This document shows, one piece after another, positions 1-13,440 of a stretch of 64,000 nt of DNA; position 1 is the first letter of the stretch; every line of letters begins with the position of its first letter. The stretch is from Gerris lacustris (Eukaryota > Arthropoda > Insecta > Hemiptera > Gerridae). Location: assembly GCA_951217055.1 (NCBI GenBank), contig OX578284.1:28236187-28300186 (forward strand). The letters run 5' to 3'. The notes beneath the pieces were generated by a model. It worked only from the letters and a program-made list of their open reading frames with translations, was not told the origin of the DNA and ran no database searches. Position numbers and translations under genes: made by a program.

Positions 1-345
1 TAGATTATATTTATAAAATAGAATGGAGTAAAAAGAAATAAAAATATTACAACAAAAATTGTAGGTCTTAAAATAATCATAAATAATTAAATTAGTGGCA
101 AAACTGCAGCTCGTCTATTATCATCATTTTGTTTTGATTTTACTCTATTTCTGTCAATTCATTTTTTATAATTGTAACATTTGATATTGTTGCTTTTTTT
201 TAATTTGAATAGTTCAATAATAGTATTTGATAAGTAAGTATTATGAAATGAATATTATTTATAGAAAACATTTTTCTGCCGCCAGTAGGAAAAATATTGT
301 ATGCAACAAGGTAGCAAAGGAAACATTTCTGCCTCATATTGATAT
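1..345. other. AT-rich unassigned DNA
   Basis: I see no ORF, RNA gene or clear repeat boundary. The sequence is mostly A and T with short homopolymer runs. Confidence 0.5.
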
Positions 346-348
346 ATT

Positions 349-455
349 GCCTGCCTCGGCTTCGCCTCGGCAGTCAATTGAATAAATTACCTGCCTCGGC
401 TTCGCCTCGGCAGTTAATTTCCATAGCCTGACCTCGCCTCCGGCTCGGAGGCTAA
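349..455. repeat. GC-rich short tandem hairpin repeat
   Basis: Two near-identical units containing CTGCCTCGGCTTCGCCTCGG are separated by about 20 AT-rich bases, and a third degenerate unit (CCTCGCCTCCGGCTCGGAGG) follows. Each unit can fold on itself through CTGCC and GGCAG around a CTTCG loop. A similar GC-rich motif (CCCTCGGCTGCGCCTCGGGC) occurs near 55105, so this is a dispersed motif. The family is not known to me. Confidence 0.6.
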
Positions 456-660
456 CTTAGTCATTCGTCAGAAAAATTCCATTTTGCTGCATAGTTACAT
501 AAATAACTATAATGTTTATATTTACAAAATACAGGGACTTTTTAAATATAATATTAAATTTCAATGTTTAATTTAGTTTAAATAAAATATAACATTTCGA
601 GTTTTAATTTAGTTTTGTAAATTCCAGCTAAGGTGTCATATTAAAAAATAATAATAAAAA

Positions 661-1560
661 CACGCTACTACGAGCGATCACACTATATGGGTATGTCACT
701 AAAAACAAAAGCGTGAAGCTCTTTGTTTATAAAACCCCAACGAACGCATTCCTCTACTTTTCAGTCTCATCGTAATTCATTTCAATTAGTTATACTTAAT
801 TATGATGGATCTAATTTGAAAACTGATTTGTGGCATAATACTGCTATAGTGAAATAATTATTGCACACCCTTATATTATATTATCGCTCCCGCCACCTGT
901 TCTTAGTCGGATTTACCCCCTCTCTTCCCATTTTCTTTGCAATATGGGCACAAATAAAGAAAACATTGACATTTTATTCTAAGATATTGTAATTAAAAAA
1001 TAAATTACTAAAATTAACTTTATATGTTAATATATATATTTAATAAAAGGTAAATTAATTAATACTAGTATATTATAATTAAGAAACAAATAATTGGTAA
1101 TTCCAAAGGTTTGTCAACTATACATATATATATTTATAATAATTATAACTATAATAATAAATAAAACGAATTTTAAAACTTACAACTTTATCATACACCA
1201 TTTGAATAGTTAGCAATTAATGTTTGACATAACAATCAATTCTCATTAGGTACGCAAATATAACCGATACCTCAAACGTAATTTTTAAAGGGACTGAAAC
1301 GGATCTCTGCTCATTCCCAGCCGGTTGCCCTTTCATACTTTTTTCAAAAAAAAATCTTGGTTTTTGGTAAATCCTTTGTTTTACTTCTCAAGCATATATA
1401 AAGTGTGGATTCTTGGATTCATAATTATGAAAAAAAGTTGATAGCGCCCCACGCATTTATTTTTAGTGACATACCCACATAGTGTGATCGCTCGTAGTAC
1501 TGTGGCTGTTTAAAAGTAATTATTTTCTCATTTTTAGTAAATTCTTTATAAAAGCGTGTT
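661..1560. mobile_element. R9 inverted-repeat element (non-autonomous)
   Basis: An arm of about 50 bp at 661-715 (core TACGAGCGATCACACTAT, then GGGTATGTCACTAAAAA) is repeated in inverted orientation at 1449-1500. The A-rich stretch with CACGC beside the left arm is matched by the T-rich stretch with GCGTG near 1553-1575, so the element may extend slightly beyond these limits. The interior has no ORF of note. A partial second copy lies near 14590. It behaves like a MITE or foldback element; I cannot assign a superfamily and see no clear target duplication. Confidence 0.6.
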
Positions 1561-1848
1561 TTTATTTTTTTTAAAATATAATATTTTATAAAATGTTTTT
1601 CTCTGAGTCGTTACTAGGTAGCCAGTTTCGTCCAGTTAAGATTATTTGCTGCTCTATGGCCATCTGTTCCTCTTCTTTTTCTTGTTCTTCGTCTATCTTC
1701 ACTTAGTTCTCCTTACACATCCTAGAACCATTTCTTCATGGGTCGTCTTTTCCTTGGTCCTTACATTTTCCCATGCACTAAGGTTAGGGAGACTCCATAT
1801 CCCTTATTAATATTCCCGACTTTACTGACCTAGCAGAATCTCCCCTTC

Positions 1849-1883
<35 letters not shown>

Positions 1884-2160
1884 GTTAATTACTTTAACGC
1901 TTTTTATTTTCCATGTTCCATTATCACACATTCTTCCTGCAACTTTTCTTTCGAAAAATCTTTTTATCAGCTTTAGGAAGGTCCAAGTTTTTCCTTCATA
2001 TGTGAAGATTATCCTGTTGTCAACCCATTCTGTTGTTGGGATAAAAGAGGCTTAATGAAGGTTGGGTTGGAAACATTAGCTTATTATATATTAAATAAAA
2101 CTTAATCAGTCTCAAGTCAGCATAGTAAGAGGTACAACTTACTATCCTACTCTCCGCAGA
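1561..2160. other. No gene; contains a poly-A run
   Basis: AT-rich and pyrimidine-rich DNA with a 33-base A run at 1850-1882. The A run could be the tail of an old retroposed copy, but I could not find its body. Confidence 0.4.
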
Positions 2161-2184
2161 ATATCAGAACCAACCTGGTTGATG

Positions 2185-2510
2185 CCACTTGCTCCCGCCA
2201 CCTGACTTGCGCCACCCACTTATATGAGGGATGCAGTCAGCCCCAGATTTGATTTCCCCTATATTTGATTGAAAGAGTAGGGGCTGAGTGGCGTGACTTG
2301 GGTGGCGACGTGTGACAGGCTCAATTGAAAACAATGGGTTGACCGGGTGGTGCCACCTGTGGGTGGCAGCTAGACTGTCGGACGGTCGACCGTATAGTGC
2401 CACCCGGCAGGTGGCGCCACCTCGTGTGACAGGTTTCGTCTATTCTCATAGACGACCGGGTAGCGCCACCCAGGTGGCGCTACCTGGGTGGCGAAGTGTG
2501 TCACCCCCCC
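2185..2510. repeat. GC-rich block of GGTGGCG palindromes
   Basis: The block is far richer in G and C than its surroundings. It contains many copies of GGTGGCG/CGCCACC in both orientations. The strongest is GTAGCGCCACC followed by CAGGTGGCGCTAC near 2461-2490. Related motifs occur at both ends (GCCACCTGACTTGCGCCACC near 2196 and CACCCAGGTGGCGCTACC near 2467). This suggests a foldback or MITE whose ends are CGCCACC-rich. Open frames across it are by-products of the base composition and resemble nothing. Confidence 0.5.
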
Positions 2511-2515
2511 TAATG

Positions 2516-3236
2516 CAAACTATTATGGCTTGAAAATTAAATCTACTATATATTTATCTCTTTGGCCTAGTCATTTTCCTTCATCAATTAACATTTTAAT
2601 TCACTTGGTGTTTAATTGCTATTAAATACTTGTATTCCTCATAATGTGATCCGAGCCTAAGACATCAAATTCTGCTAAATAAGTTTATTAATTTTTAATT
2701 ATTTAGTGAATTATTCTCTTGTTGCGTTGTATTAACCTTAATTCTACCGTTTTTTCTCATTTCTAGTTTTATAAAATAAAAGAAAACTGTACTATCGCAT
2801 GGGTATAACTGTAACAATAATTATCTATTTTTTATACGTTTACAAAACCCAACTGAGTCAAAATTCAATTCACAAAAATAAATTTCAGTAACCATGGTAG
2901 CCACAATACTAATCATTACCACCTAAATCATCCATCGTTTGCAAATGATCAAATTCTCCATTAGTTAATGATATTATTATTATTAAGTAAATACAGTTAC
3001 ATAAAACAATTATTGTATAATAGGTGAGTGTGAAAAACCTCTGCCGTTGCAAAAATCCTACGAAGGAGCGTAACTCGTATGCAGTTACTTATTATAATTA
3101 AAATTTCCATTATAAAATTTAATTATTATAAGTATAAGACTAAACAACGTATGTTTTAAATTCTTTTGCAAACATCATTATACTCAGTAAATATTATATT
3201 TTGCTCTTTGTTTCTCTCTCTCGTATGTATTATGTG

Positions 3237-3238
<2 letters not shown>
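2516..3238. other. AT-rich unassigned DNA
   Basis: No gene or repeat family recognised. It contains short ATT/TTA runs only. Confidence 0.4.

Positions 3239-3298
<60 letters not shown>
3239..3298. repeat. (TA)n microsatellite
   Basis: About 30 uninterrupted AT dinucleotides. Confidence 0.97.
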
Positions 3299-3299
<1 letters not shown>

Positions 3300-3302
<3 letters not shown>

Positions 3303-4041
3303 CAATTAATTCTTGAGTGGTAAACCCGTGCTTGGGACAACTTAATTATCCAGTTATTTCATTTGTGAGTTGAGGACAATGGAAACGCCTCAATTTTTTT
3401 TTAACTCCCCTTTTTTCTTTCCACCCGGCTCTGTCAAAAGATCCACTTGACAAAACAAAGAAAAAAAATCATGTAGGAGAGATATGTCTAGAAGCCCGCA
3501 TTACACTAACAGATAACAACGTCTAGCCCTAGCCTGTAGTTTCATAACTCGACATAATAACAGTCAAAAAAATGTAATTAAAATAGACTATTCAAAGAAC
3601 CACGTTGCAAAAATAACAAAAAGATTACCTTGCGTACGCTTTGTACATTTATTTAATTTAAACATAAAATATTATACTTTAGTGTAATATGTTTATTTTT
3701 AAATTAATTAATTCTGATTAAACATTTTATATTAAATATGTTAGCTTTTATATCATATAATATTTTTTAATGTCATTCGTGACACTTTTTAGGGTTATAT
3801 ATATTTTGATTGTTATGGTTAGCTTTTACTAAATCTGTCTCTACTAAGCCGTTGTTTAGATCTCTAACAAGTATTTTTACTGGTATATTAATTTAACAAT
3901 ACATTTTTACCTATTTAAATTATTTAGAATAATCTAGTTTAGGCAATGCTAAATGTTTTATATTGATTCTTTCACTTTGGTTGTAATGTAAACAGAGTTT
4001 GTGATTGTTGTTATTGAACAAACGCTCTTGTTAAGCCGGTT
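3300..4041. other. AT-rich unassigned DNA
   Basis: No coding or structural feature recognised. Confidence 0.4.
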
Positions 4042-4044
4042 TTA

Positions 4045-4335
4045 AGGCGGCCATACACGAGGAGGAAATCCTTGAGGTTACGACTGAAAAGTCCAGACCA
4101 GGAGGAATTCTGTACGTGTGTGGAGGCGGCCTTGAGGCCACCTGTGGACTGCAGTCCCCTAAATCCCCCTCCCCCCCATAAAATCCGCCTTGAGGCCGAA
4201 ATGCAAGACAGTTGGCTTCGAGTATTTTAAAAGTTTGTGTTAGGAAAGATGAGGGTTTGGTACAGGCAATCCTCAAGGAAATTCCGGAGGCTTTTTCCTT
4301 GAGGATTTCCTCTTCGTGTATGGGCCCGGGCCCCT
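4045..4335. mobile_element. PIF/Harbinger-like MITE with TTA target duplication
   Basis: The ends are inverted: CCATACACGAGGAGGAAATC at 4051 is matched by GATTTCCTCTTCGTGTATGG near 4304-4323, with few mismatches over about 27 bp. The outermost bases are AGGCGG on the left and GCCCCT on the right, and both sides are flanked by TTA (4042-4044 and 4336-4338). A 3-bp TWA duplication is the known hallmark of PIF/Harbinger elements. The interior is GC-rich and non-coding (a minus-strand frame of 81 codons has no recognisable domain). Non-autonomous status is inferred from the 291-bp size. Confidence 0.7.
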
Positions 4336-4339
4336 TTAG

Positions 4340-5629
4340 ACGACTAACTTAGTAGTCAATTTTGATCATCAGTGGATAGGTTGATAAAATAAAATAAAAA
4401 TTCATGTGGGAGGATTCTCTTCTTTACATAATTCATGATTATAACGAGGTATATCAATTCTTCAATCATTTGAAACCCAAAAACCTCATCCTAAAAACTT
4501 GAAACCATTGTAGATTCGGTAGACAGCTTTGTAAAAAGTTATGTCTGTGTTAAATATTGTCAACTTGGCCAACAACTATGTTGACAACCAAGTTGATAAT
4601 GTATAGGCCGCTTAAAACTTGAAGTAAATTTACTGCAGTGAAGATCATAGTGAGAATGTACTCGTATTTTTTTTTTCTTGTGTGGGTAGTAAATATGGTT
4701 CTCTGTTAGTTTTTAGTACCCCTTTTAAATGGGGCTCTAAACTAAAAGAGGTGCCCTATGGCGATACTTTAGTTAGATTTGAGATGACATGGAATCTACA
4801 GTACTATTTCTCACCTATTTATATTTACCCACCCAGGTCATATCAAATTTGCAATTTAATAAGGGGTACCAAACTAAAAGATTGCCGTAAATATTTTTCA
4901 CGAGACAGTCTTTATTAAAAGAGTGACTTGGTGAACCGGTTGGTTGGAAGTTTGTAAAGAATTCCGTAATTAACATTGAAATTTTATTTAATCTTATACA
5001 CCTTGACCTTCTATCATTACCTTTAATGCAAACAAAGCATTAGCGAACCAGTATCATCTAACATGATAAGTTTGACCTTTATACAGCTTCTTAAAATGTT
5101 GGATGGTTTACATTTACACACCAAAAACACTAACTTTGAATTGTGATTTTCTTTAGAGCTTCATATTTATTAAGAATAATTTTTATTAATATCCTCAGTT
5201 TATATAAAATTAGAATAAAATTATTTCTCTGTTTCAGGTGAGCCGAGTCTTTTATTTTTTTTCTAGACTGCTATTATTCAAGAATTCATGTAAGTTATTT
5301 TGTGCTTATTATATTCTTTATGATTCTAATCCTAAATCACCATACAATTATAATCCATCGAACAAACCTTGGCTAGCCGTGGTCCACACACAATTAGGTT
5401 AATACAGGATATCAACCACTTTACACATCCACTTGAAATTATTATCAGTGTGGAACATGCATTCCCCTTCTGGAATTCGAACTATTACCAGATTTGTCGA
5501 TATGTACTTGACTTTAGTTTCAGGGTAATGTTTAGCGTTAACCCCTGTTGCTACAACAATCCACATTTGCTATCCTTAAAAAGTTAACTATCTCAATAAA
5601 TAATTCAGCCAGAGAGTGAACAATTACTG
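4340..5629. other. No recognised feature
   Basis: AT-rich DNA with two or three short frames that lack any domain. A small inverted repeat (CAACTTGG...CCAAGTTG) sits near 4561-4595. I see no exon signal. Confidence 0.4.
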
Positions 5630-6515
5630 CTTCCAAGCATATGGAAGGATTTCGTGCCTGTTTGTCTGTATGTTGTTCAATTTTTTGCGAACCTACATAT
5701 CATTATATGTTTTAATGAAATTTGGATAGTAAGTCATAATTAGCTCTTTGTTTGTTCCATATGCTCAAAAACATACTTATAAATCCCTATATCTTCAAAA
5801 GTACTCACCTTTAAGAAATTTGTAGTTTTTGTCAAAAGTAGCCCACAGATAGCCCTTGATTAATTTCACCCTCCTGCGCACTTTAAATATTGCTAAATGG
5901 ATACTTATATTCGTGTGAGGGAGCCAGCGTGGCCGAGGTGCTCTAGGCGCCCGCCCAGCTATCAATGAGTCGAGGCGACTCGAGGTCGTAGGTTCGATCC
6001 CGTGCCATAATACTCTGAAATCTATGATTCGCGGACGGAGCAGGGCGAGGGACCCCTGAGGGGTTCTCTTCCCCCACGCTTTGATGTGGGTCCGATCCGT
6101 GTCATGACAATGTGATTTGTATCTATGGTTTAAGGACAGAGCAGGGCGAGGGACACCCCCTGAGGGGTTCTCTTCCCCCACGTTTTGACGCACGCTTATA
6201 TAGCTCACTACTGACTATACCATACCCGCTTCGGCGGTACAAGCTACAGGTATGATATGGGAAGTGGCTCGACTCTCCTCCACGGGGTTAGTAAAATGGG
6301 CCCCACTGTGACCTGATTGCTAGGTTCGAACAAGTGGTTCGTCCTTCCCGTCTAACAACTACTACAATATTGGTGGGAAAAAACAACAACTATTTTAACA
6401 CAATTTTTATAACAAGAAAAGAGGGAATTAAATAAATTAGACAATAATGGGTTGTAAAAGCATAAAATGAATAAAGTACGTGGTAGGAGGCGAGGAAGCT
6501 GTGTGTTGCACTAAT
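5630..6515 (+). repeat. R2 repeat copy, interrupted by a SINE
   Basis: The left part holds degraded R2 text (a CTGTTTGTCTGTATG stretch, then TTTTTTGCGAACCTACATAT and ATGAAATTTGGATAGTAAGT). The right part, from about 6420, has the R2 end: ATAAATTAGACAATAATGGG and then GAGGAAGCTGTGTGTTGCAC. The two halves are separated by a tRNA-derived SINE. The R2 family is described under its intact copies near 37.4 and 50.2 kb. Confidence 0.7.
5918..6405 (+). mobile_element. tRNA-derived SINE (Leu/Ser-like head) with duplicated body
   Basis: The head has a good pol III A box (TGGCCGAGGTG, 5930-5940) and B box (GGTTCGATCCC, 5991-6001). The spacing and the extra arm between them fit a class II tRNA such as Leu or Ser. 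The body holds a tandem duplication of about 100 bp: GAGCAGGGCGAGGGAC followed by CCTGAGGGGTTCTCTTCCCC appears near 6038 and again near 6138. It interrupts R2, so it inserted after that copy. The 3' boundary is approximate. No target duplication could be fixed because the host repeat is diverged here. Confidence 0.7.
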
Positions 6516-6519
6516 TGGC

Positions 6520-7284
6520 TGACTTTTTTTTAAAGTTATGTTTAAACAGATAATTAAAATCAAAGTGAATACGTTTGGGTAATAATATTGTTAACAAAAT
6601 AAATAGGTATAAAAAGAGATAGGAGAAGGTAGATAATTAGAATGGTTTTTTTTTATGTTGGTTGTTTGTTTTGATTTAACTCTTACTTCCTGTCCTCATT
6701 ATTTTTCTAAGAAACGGCCATTTGAATTGACTCTCGTCCAGGTTCTTAAAACATAGTTAATTTTCATAGTTTCTCGGAAGTTTACTTTGTTCGAGTTAAA
6801 ACTAACGATGGAGGATAAAACAGTTAGGTGAAAAGATTTAGTTGTTTTTTGTATATAAGGGAACTATTTCGAAGAACTCAGTCTTTCAACTGTGATGTAC
6901 ATTTGTATTTATTTTTCTAAGAAATTAATTAACTAGAATGTTAATATTTGAATTAATTAGTTGTTTAATAAAAATTGTACTCTTAATCAGATACCGTGAT
7001 ACGTATAAATTTTTTTAAATAATTTTGTTTTAATTGTAAATTGTGGTGAGCTGCTTAACTCGATAAAAAAACAAGTGAGATTATTAAAAAAACTGTGAGA
7101 AATTCAAAATAAAGGTCATTCAAAGAACTATCAGATCAGCTAAATAAACAGGATGTAGAGAGTAGATTGACAACTGATCGGATTACTATTAATAATAAAT
7201 CGAGCATCCGGAAGAAGATAAGAATTGTTGTATAAGTATCATCAATATGAAAAGGTACAATAAGCTATCGGGGTCTGAAAAAAC
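6520..7284. other. AT-rich unassigned DNA
   Basis: No gene or known repeat recognised. Confidence 0.4.
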
Positions 7285-7295
7285 GAAAGGTGAAT

Positions 7296-7655
7296 AGAAA
7301 ATAAACAGGTCAAGTGTGTGCTAGTCAGCACACAGCGAGGGTCCGTAGGCAACCCTGTATAGTTTAAGTAGTACCCTATTGATGGTGTTTTTTAAAATGC
7401 TAAAAAGCTTACTTTGAACTATCCTATGGGTCTGATATTCTCAAAACACATAAAAAAACTTCTGATCAAGTATTTTTTTTGCAACTGAACCGGACTACAA
7501 CCATATAAATACATCGAAAAGAACATAGTTATAAAAAAACGTATTTTGTCAATAAAAAATAAAGCGAGATAGAGGGGGGGGGGGACACGTTTCAAACCTA
7601 CTTCAAACTTGCCTACACTCGCCCTATCAAAGTTAAAACCAAATAATTATATATT
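7296..7655 (-). repeat. R5 repeat, truncated copy
   Basis: It contains CAAGTGTGTGCTAGTCAG, GAGGGTCCGTAGGCAAC, TCCTATGGGTCTGATATTCT and AACTTGCCTACACTCGCC. All of these recur in inverse order and orientation in the longer copy at 42.98-43.65 kb. A run of ten G lies near 7575. The far inverted end seen in the longer copy is missing, so this copy is truncated. Confidence 0.75.
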
Positions 7656-7659
7656 TTTT

Positions 7660-8413
7660 ACACAATGAGATAAACAATTTTCCTTGTATTGATCTATGAG
7701 CAACTGTTGAAAAATAGAATGGCATTATCTGAAGAAGTAGTATTCACTTTTATGTAATTACCCCAAGGTTATATGCAGACTTATATGATAATAATCTTCC
7801 TTATACGAAATACTGTGAGGAAAACGGTTTACAAATATTTAAATACACTTAATATAAAAAAAAATATTTAAAAAATTACACTTTTTCATATGCACTATTC
7901 CCCCCCTTCCCCTGCCAAATTCTTCTTTTAAATGTCTGAGTTCCAGACTCCCTCTCCTGAAATAAATCCTGTGTCCGCTACTAGCTCCGAACCTTCCAGT
8001 GGAAAGAGTTGTCTCCCTTATCTTGAGTACAGCAGTATGCATAATTGTCGTGTTCGCCACAAGTGGCGTAGCGTAGGCCCTTCGCCCCTATTTCTTTATC
8101 TGGATACGTATGTATGTGTAATTTTGAAGACAAAAATTAAGTTTAAAAAAATAAAAGGACAGAAATTATTCTATTTTAAGTCCTCCTTCCTTTAAGGACT
8201 TTCTAGTGGAAGAAATTATAAAATCTGCCATGGACCAAACGGAATTTTTTTCTATATTAATTGAGGCAGTTAATATCTCAACAGGATGAATTTACCGTCT
8301 CCTTTCTTTACACCAATCGGGTTTATTTTTTCTTTCCCTTTTAGTTAAAGAGTTCGAAAAAGAAGAAGGAAAGGTAAAGAAAAGAGGTTTTTGGGAGAAC
8401 TCCTCCTTCTTTT

Positions 8414-8416
<3 letters not shown>
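7660..8416. other. No recognised feature
   Basis: Two overlapping frames of about 80 codons lie on opposite strands near 7839-8195. Neither shows a domain or exon-like codon use. Confidence 0.4.

Positions 8417-8495
<79 letters not shown>
8417..8495. repeat. (TA)n microsatellite
   Basis: About 39 AT dinucleotides. The reading frame running through it (poly Ile-Tyr) is an artefact. Confidence 0.97.
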
Positions 8496-8496
<1 letters not shown>

Positions 8497-11203
8497 CCGA
8501 AATATACTTTTTTTTATTTCATTCGTGGTCCGTTTTCCCTATTTTTCGACCAGTTGGAGATAATTTTTCTTTTTTTCCTCACGAGAGGAAGATTTATTTT
8601 TTCTGGTTGATTAGAGAACGGTTAATAATCGTTCTACTCTTCCCACTTTTTCTCCCCCTTTTCATTTCCAATCTCCCTTTATCAATTCTTTTCATCATTT
8701 TTTACATCATCAAGAGGGGGGAAAAAAGGAAAGAAGAAAAAAAATTCTTTATCCTTTTCAACTTTTTTTTCAAGATGAAATAAAAAAAGTTAGAAGAATC
8801 CTCGTGAAACCTTATGCGGCTTTTTTCCATTTTTCTGATAATACTTTTTCATTGCTTGTCCACATTCTTTGTTCATTTTTTTTAACACTTTATTTTTCTT
8901 CCTCTTTATATATACTTTTTTTTCGTGTCGTAATGTCAACAATTTACTTTAATATTAATTATGTTTTCTCTTTCTACTAAGTCTCCTATTTATTTATTTT
9001 ACTTTCATAATAAATTCACTATTGACTTAATTGAATGTGCTTTATTTTTCTGGTTCTAAATATTTTGTGTCGAAAAAATGAGATATTATAATAAATACAC
9101 ATATTGTCGTAAACATCACTAAATCGTAATTGATCGGTTTATTGCCAATAATTCTATATTAACTAAACATTTAACTGTTTTAGCCTATTTGAAATAAATA
9201 TATTACACTCTGTAAGATGTAAGTTTTAGTGCGTTGACAGCGTAGAAAAATAAAAAAAATAGGGTGGGGAACTAATGAAACCTCAGATCTTCAAAATCCT
9301 GAGCTCTCAATCTACTTTAAGAGAAAATTTTTAGTCTCGTGTCTTTCTGACTGTCGTCTTTTATTGTGCGCTCGGTTACCTTTCTTATAGAAATTATATT
9401 ATTATTAAATTTTCTCAATACAACATCCTTCCAGAAAACAAAAAAGCATCACATAATTAGGTATCATTTAAAATAGATTAACTTCTTCCCCGTCTTAAAT
9501 TCTTTTAAAGATAATTATCCATTTTTTACTTCGAAACATTATAAGAGGAGATCCTAGTTTTTATTCAGATGTCCCAGTAAAAAAGGGGTTTGTGTTTTTG
9601 ATGTGAGTCTGTGAGGGAGAGAGGTGGCAAAAGTCAAAAAGTTTTAATGTTCCAACTGTATTAAATGTAACTCGCTGAACATTGGACGTGTCAAAGGCAC
9701 AAGAGCAATTAGTTTAAGGGGTAAAGGCTATTAATTTGGCAGAAGTTGGTAACATTTAAAGCGTTTGTGGAGACCGATCTGTTGGCCCCTCTTCAACATT
9801 AAAGTTAGTCTATTAGTTTCAGAGCCTAAACTAATCTGGAAACTTCTGGCCCTTTGCTTTTTACTCTCTTTGTACTATGATGCAAATTATTCCGTAATTA
9901 TTAGAGGGTTCTCACTGAATAAAACAATATAAAAAATATTTGACCGTATTAATTTACTTTTGCTTTTTTTTTTAATAAAGGTGATGAATACGGAGAGAAA
10001 GGTTAACCAATAGATTAATATGGTTGAGTGAGGAATTCTCGTTTAATCAAATTTGTATAAATACCGTAAAACCAGGTCGCTGGTTCCATCATTTAATTTA
10101 TCTTAATGAAATTCTAGCCTTGCTTCTTTTATTTCATTTTAATTTTTTATATACGTAGAGTAATTAAACGTGTATTTTTGTGGGTTGAAGCCTTGGTAAA
10201 AGGCAGGGCAAATGGAAAAAGCAAAGCACGATGGAAATGAATTATACGTTTTGTAAGGAAGTCGAATTATTCTGACCATGCGTGACATAGTTTAGCATTA
10301 CCCCTGCTCGTTCTTCTATTAAGTTCATATCAGAGTAATTTTTTATTTCACTTATATTATCTTTTATACAATATTCTTTTAAACTAGCTTATTAGGATCG
10401 GTGAAGCCAATAACTGAATACCTGGCAACTTTCACCTGAAATAAAATCATTTATCGACATATTGGCTCTAATACCAGGGAGTAAAAGGCCTATTTACATT
10501 TTTATAAATTTGTCACTTAAGATTTACATCGTCGATTAATTATTCTTCAATTCGCTTTGCTTTCATCTTAAGTTATCATCAAAGTTGAACAATGAACGAT
10601 GTTGATCAAGTTACTACTTTAGATGAAAGATTTGTTCATCAAACAGATGATTAATTAATAGTGAGAATGAAGAGATTGTGTAAAAACCATTTTTAAGTGA
10701 AACCATTACTATAGCTATATTTATAGATATTGGTAATAATGGTATGTAAATCTACAAAAATATAATAAAATTACAGAATATATATTTACAGAAAAGTGTA
10801 GATATGAGAATATGACAAATAATTAGGTTTTTAGTATATTATCATTTATATTTATCTGTGTTTGTGCTTTGTATTTGATTCCAGAAAGTCCCTTAAATTC
10901 TTTGAATTAAATAAACCTCAAAATTTTTTGAGACGTGTATGTTAATTAGCTGCGTATTCATGTTATGTATGTCGTACTTTACTGGGACTGAACTGAGGTA
11001 GAATGTAAGTTTACTCGTGCTAACGAATGAAATTGCTCTAAACCGGTTTGTGTATTAAGACAAAACTAAATATCTTAAAAATACTCGTAAAAATCCATCC
11101 CAACTTATTTACTTCTAGTTTGACATCAACTAGATTTCGTCATTATTTATTTCCTCTTGTTAAATTTGTCCTTTTTGAAATACTAAAGTCACCTTTTGTA
11201 TAC
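8496..11203. other. Pyrimidine-rich then AT-rich unassigned DNA
   Basis: The first 450 bases are strongly T and TTC rich on the plus strand. The rest is ordinary AT-rich DNA. I recognise no gene, RNA or repeat family. Confidence 0.4.
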
Positions 11204-11656
11204 AAGGTTACTCAAAAGTGTGGGAACACCCCCAATAACTTGTTAGTGTATTAGTGGAGAAAAACTAAACTTATGAGACGTTTCTAAGGCATAAAGATGT
11301 AATTTTTTAGTGTGTGCGGAAACTTTACCCCAAAAATTGGGGATTTAAGGGGCAGCTCAACTATTTTTTAATGTAAACCCCTACCAAGTGATACCCCATT
11401 TGGAAGATCATGATAAAAGAAAAAGAACAGCACAATTTAGAGGTTTCAATCTTAATCAAATTATTTAGAAGCCCCAAAGATGAACTAATTTAATCTGCAA
11501 GTGAACTCTCACCAAGTTCCCCTCCTCTGGGGGACTGCAAAGTTTCCCCAAACACTAAAAAGAACATCTTTATGCCTCATGTATTTTAGAGTTTGGTTTT
11601 CTCTGCTTATACACGTCAAAGATAAAGGGGTGTTTCCCACACTTTTGACTAACCCT
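11204..11656. mobile_element. MITE-like element with long imperfect inverted ends
   Basis: The left end begins AAGGTTACTCAAAAGTGTGG and the right end, read inversely, begins AGGGTTAGTCAAAAGTGTGG. Similarity continues inward for roughly 100 bp, including AGGCATAAAGATGT and a purine-rich GGAAACTTT segment on both arms. The 453-bp interior has no coding capacity. Flanking bases do not give a certain target duplication. The termini look like those of Tc1/mariner-type elements, but that assignment is weak. Confidence 0.65.
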
Positions 11657-13424
<1,768 letters not shown>

Positions 13425-13440
13425 AAACTTCAAATAATAA

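Noticed and set aside
5795..6208. 137-codon minus-strand frame
   Set aside because: It runs across the GC-rich SINE body, where stops are rare by composition; no protein similarity recognised.
8391..8783. 130-codon frame through the (TA)n array
   Set aside because: It is an artefact of the dinucleotide repeat (Ile-Tyr run) joined to T-rich flank; no domain.
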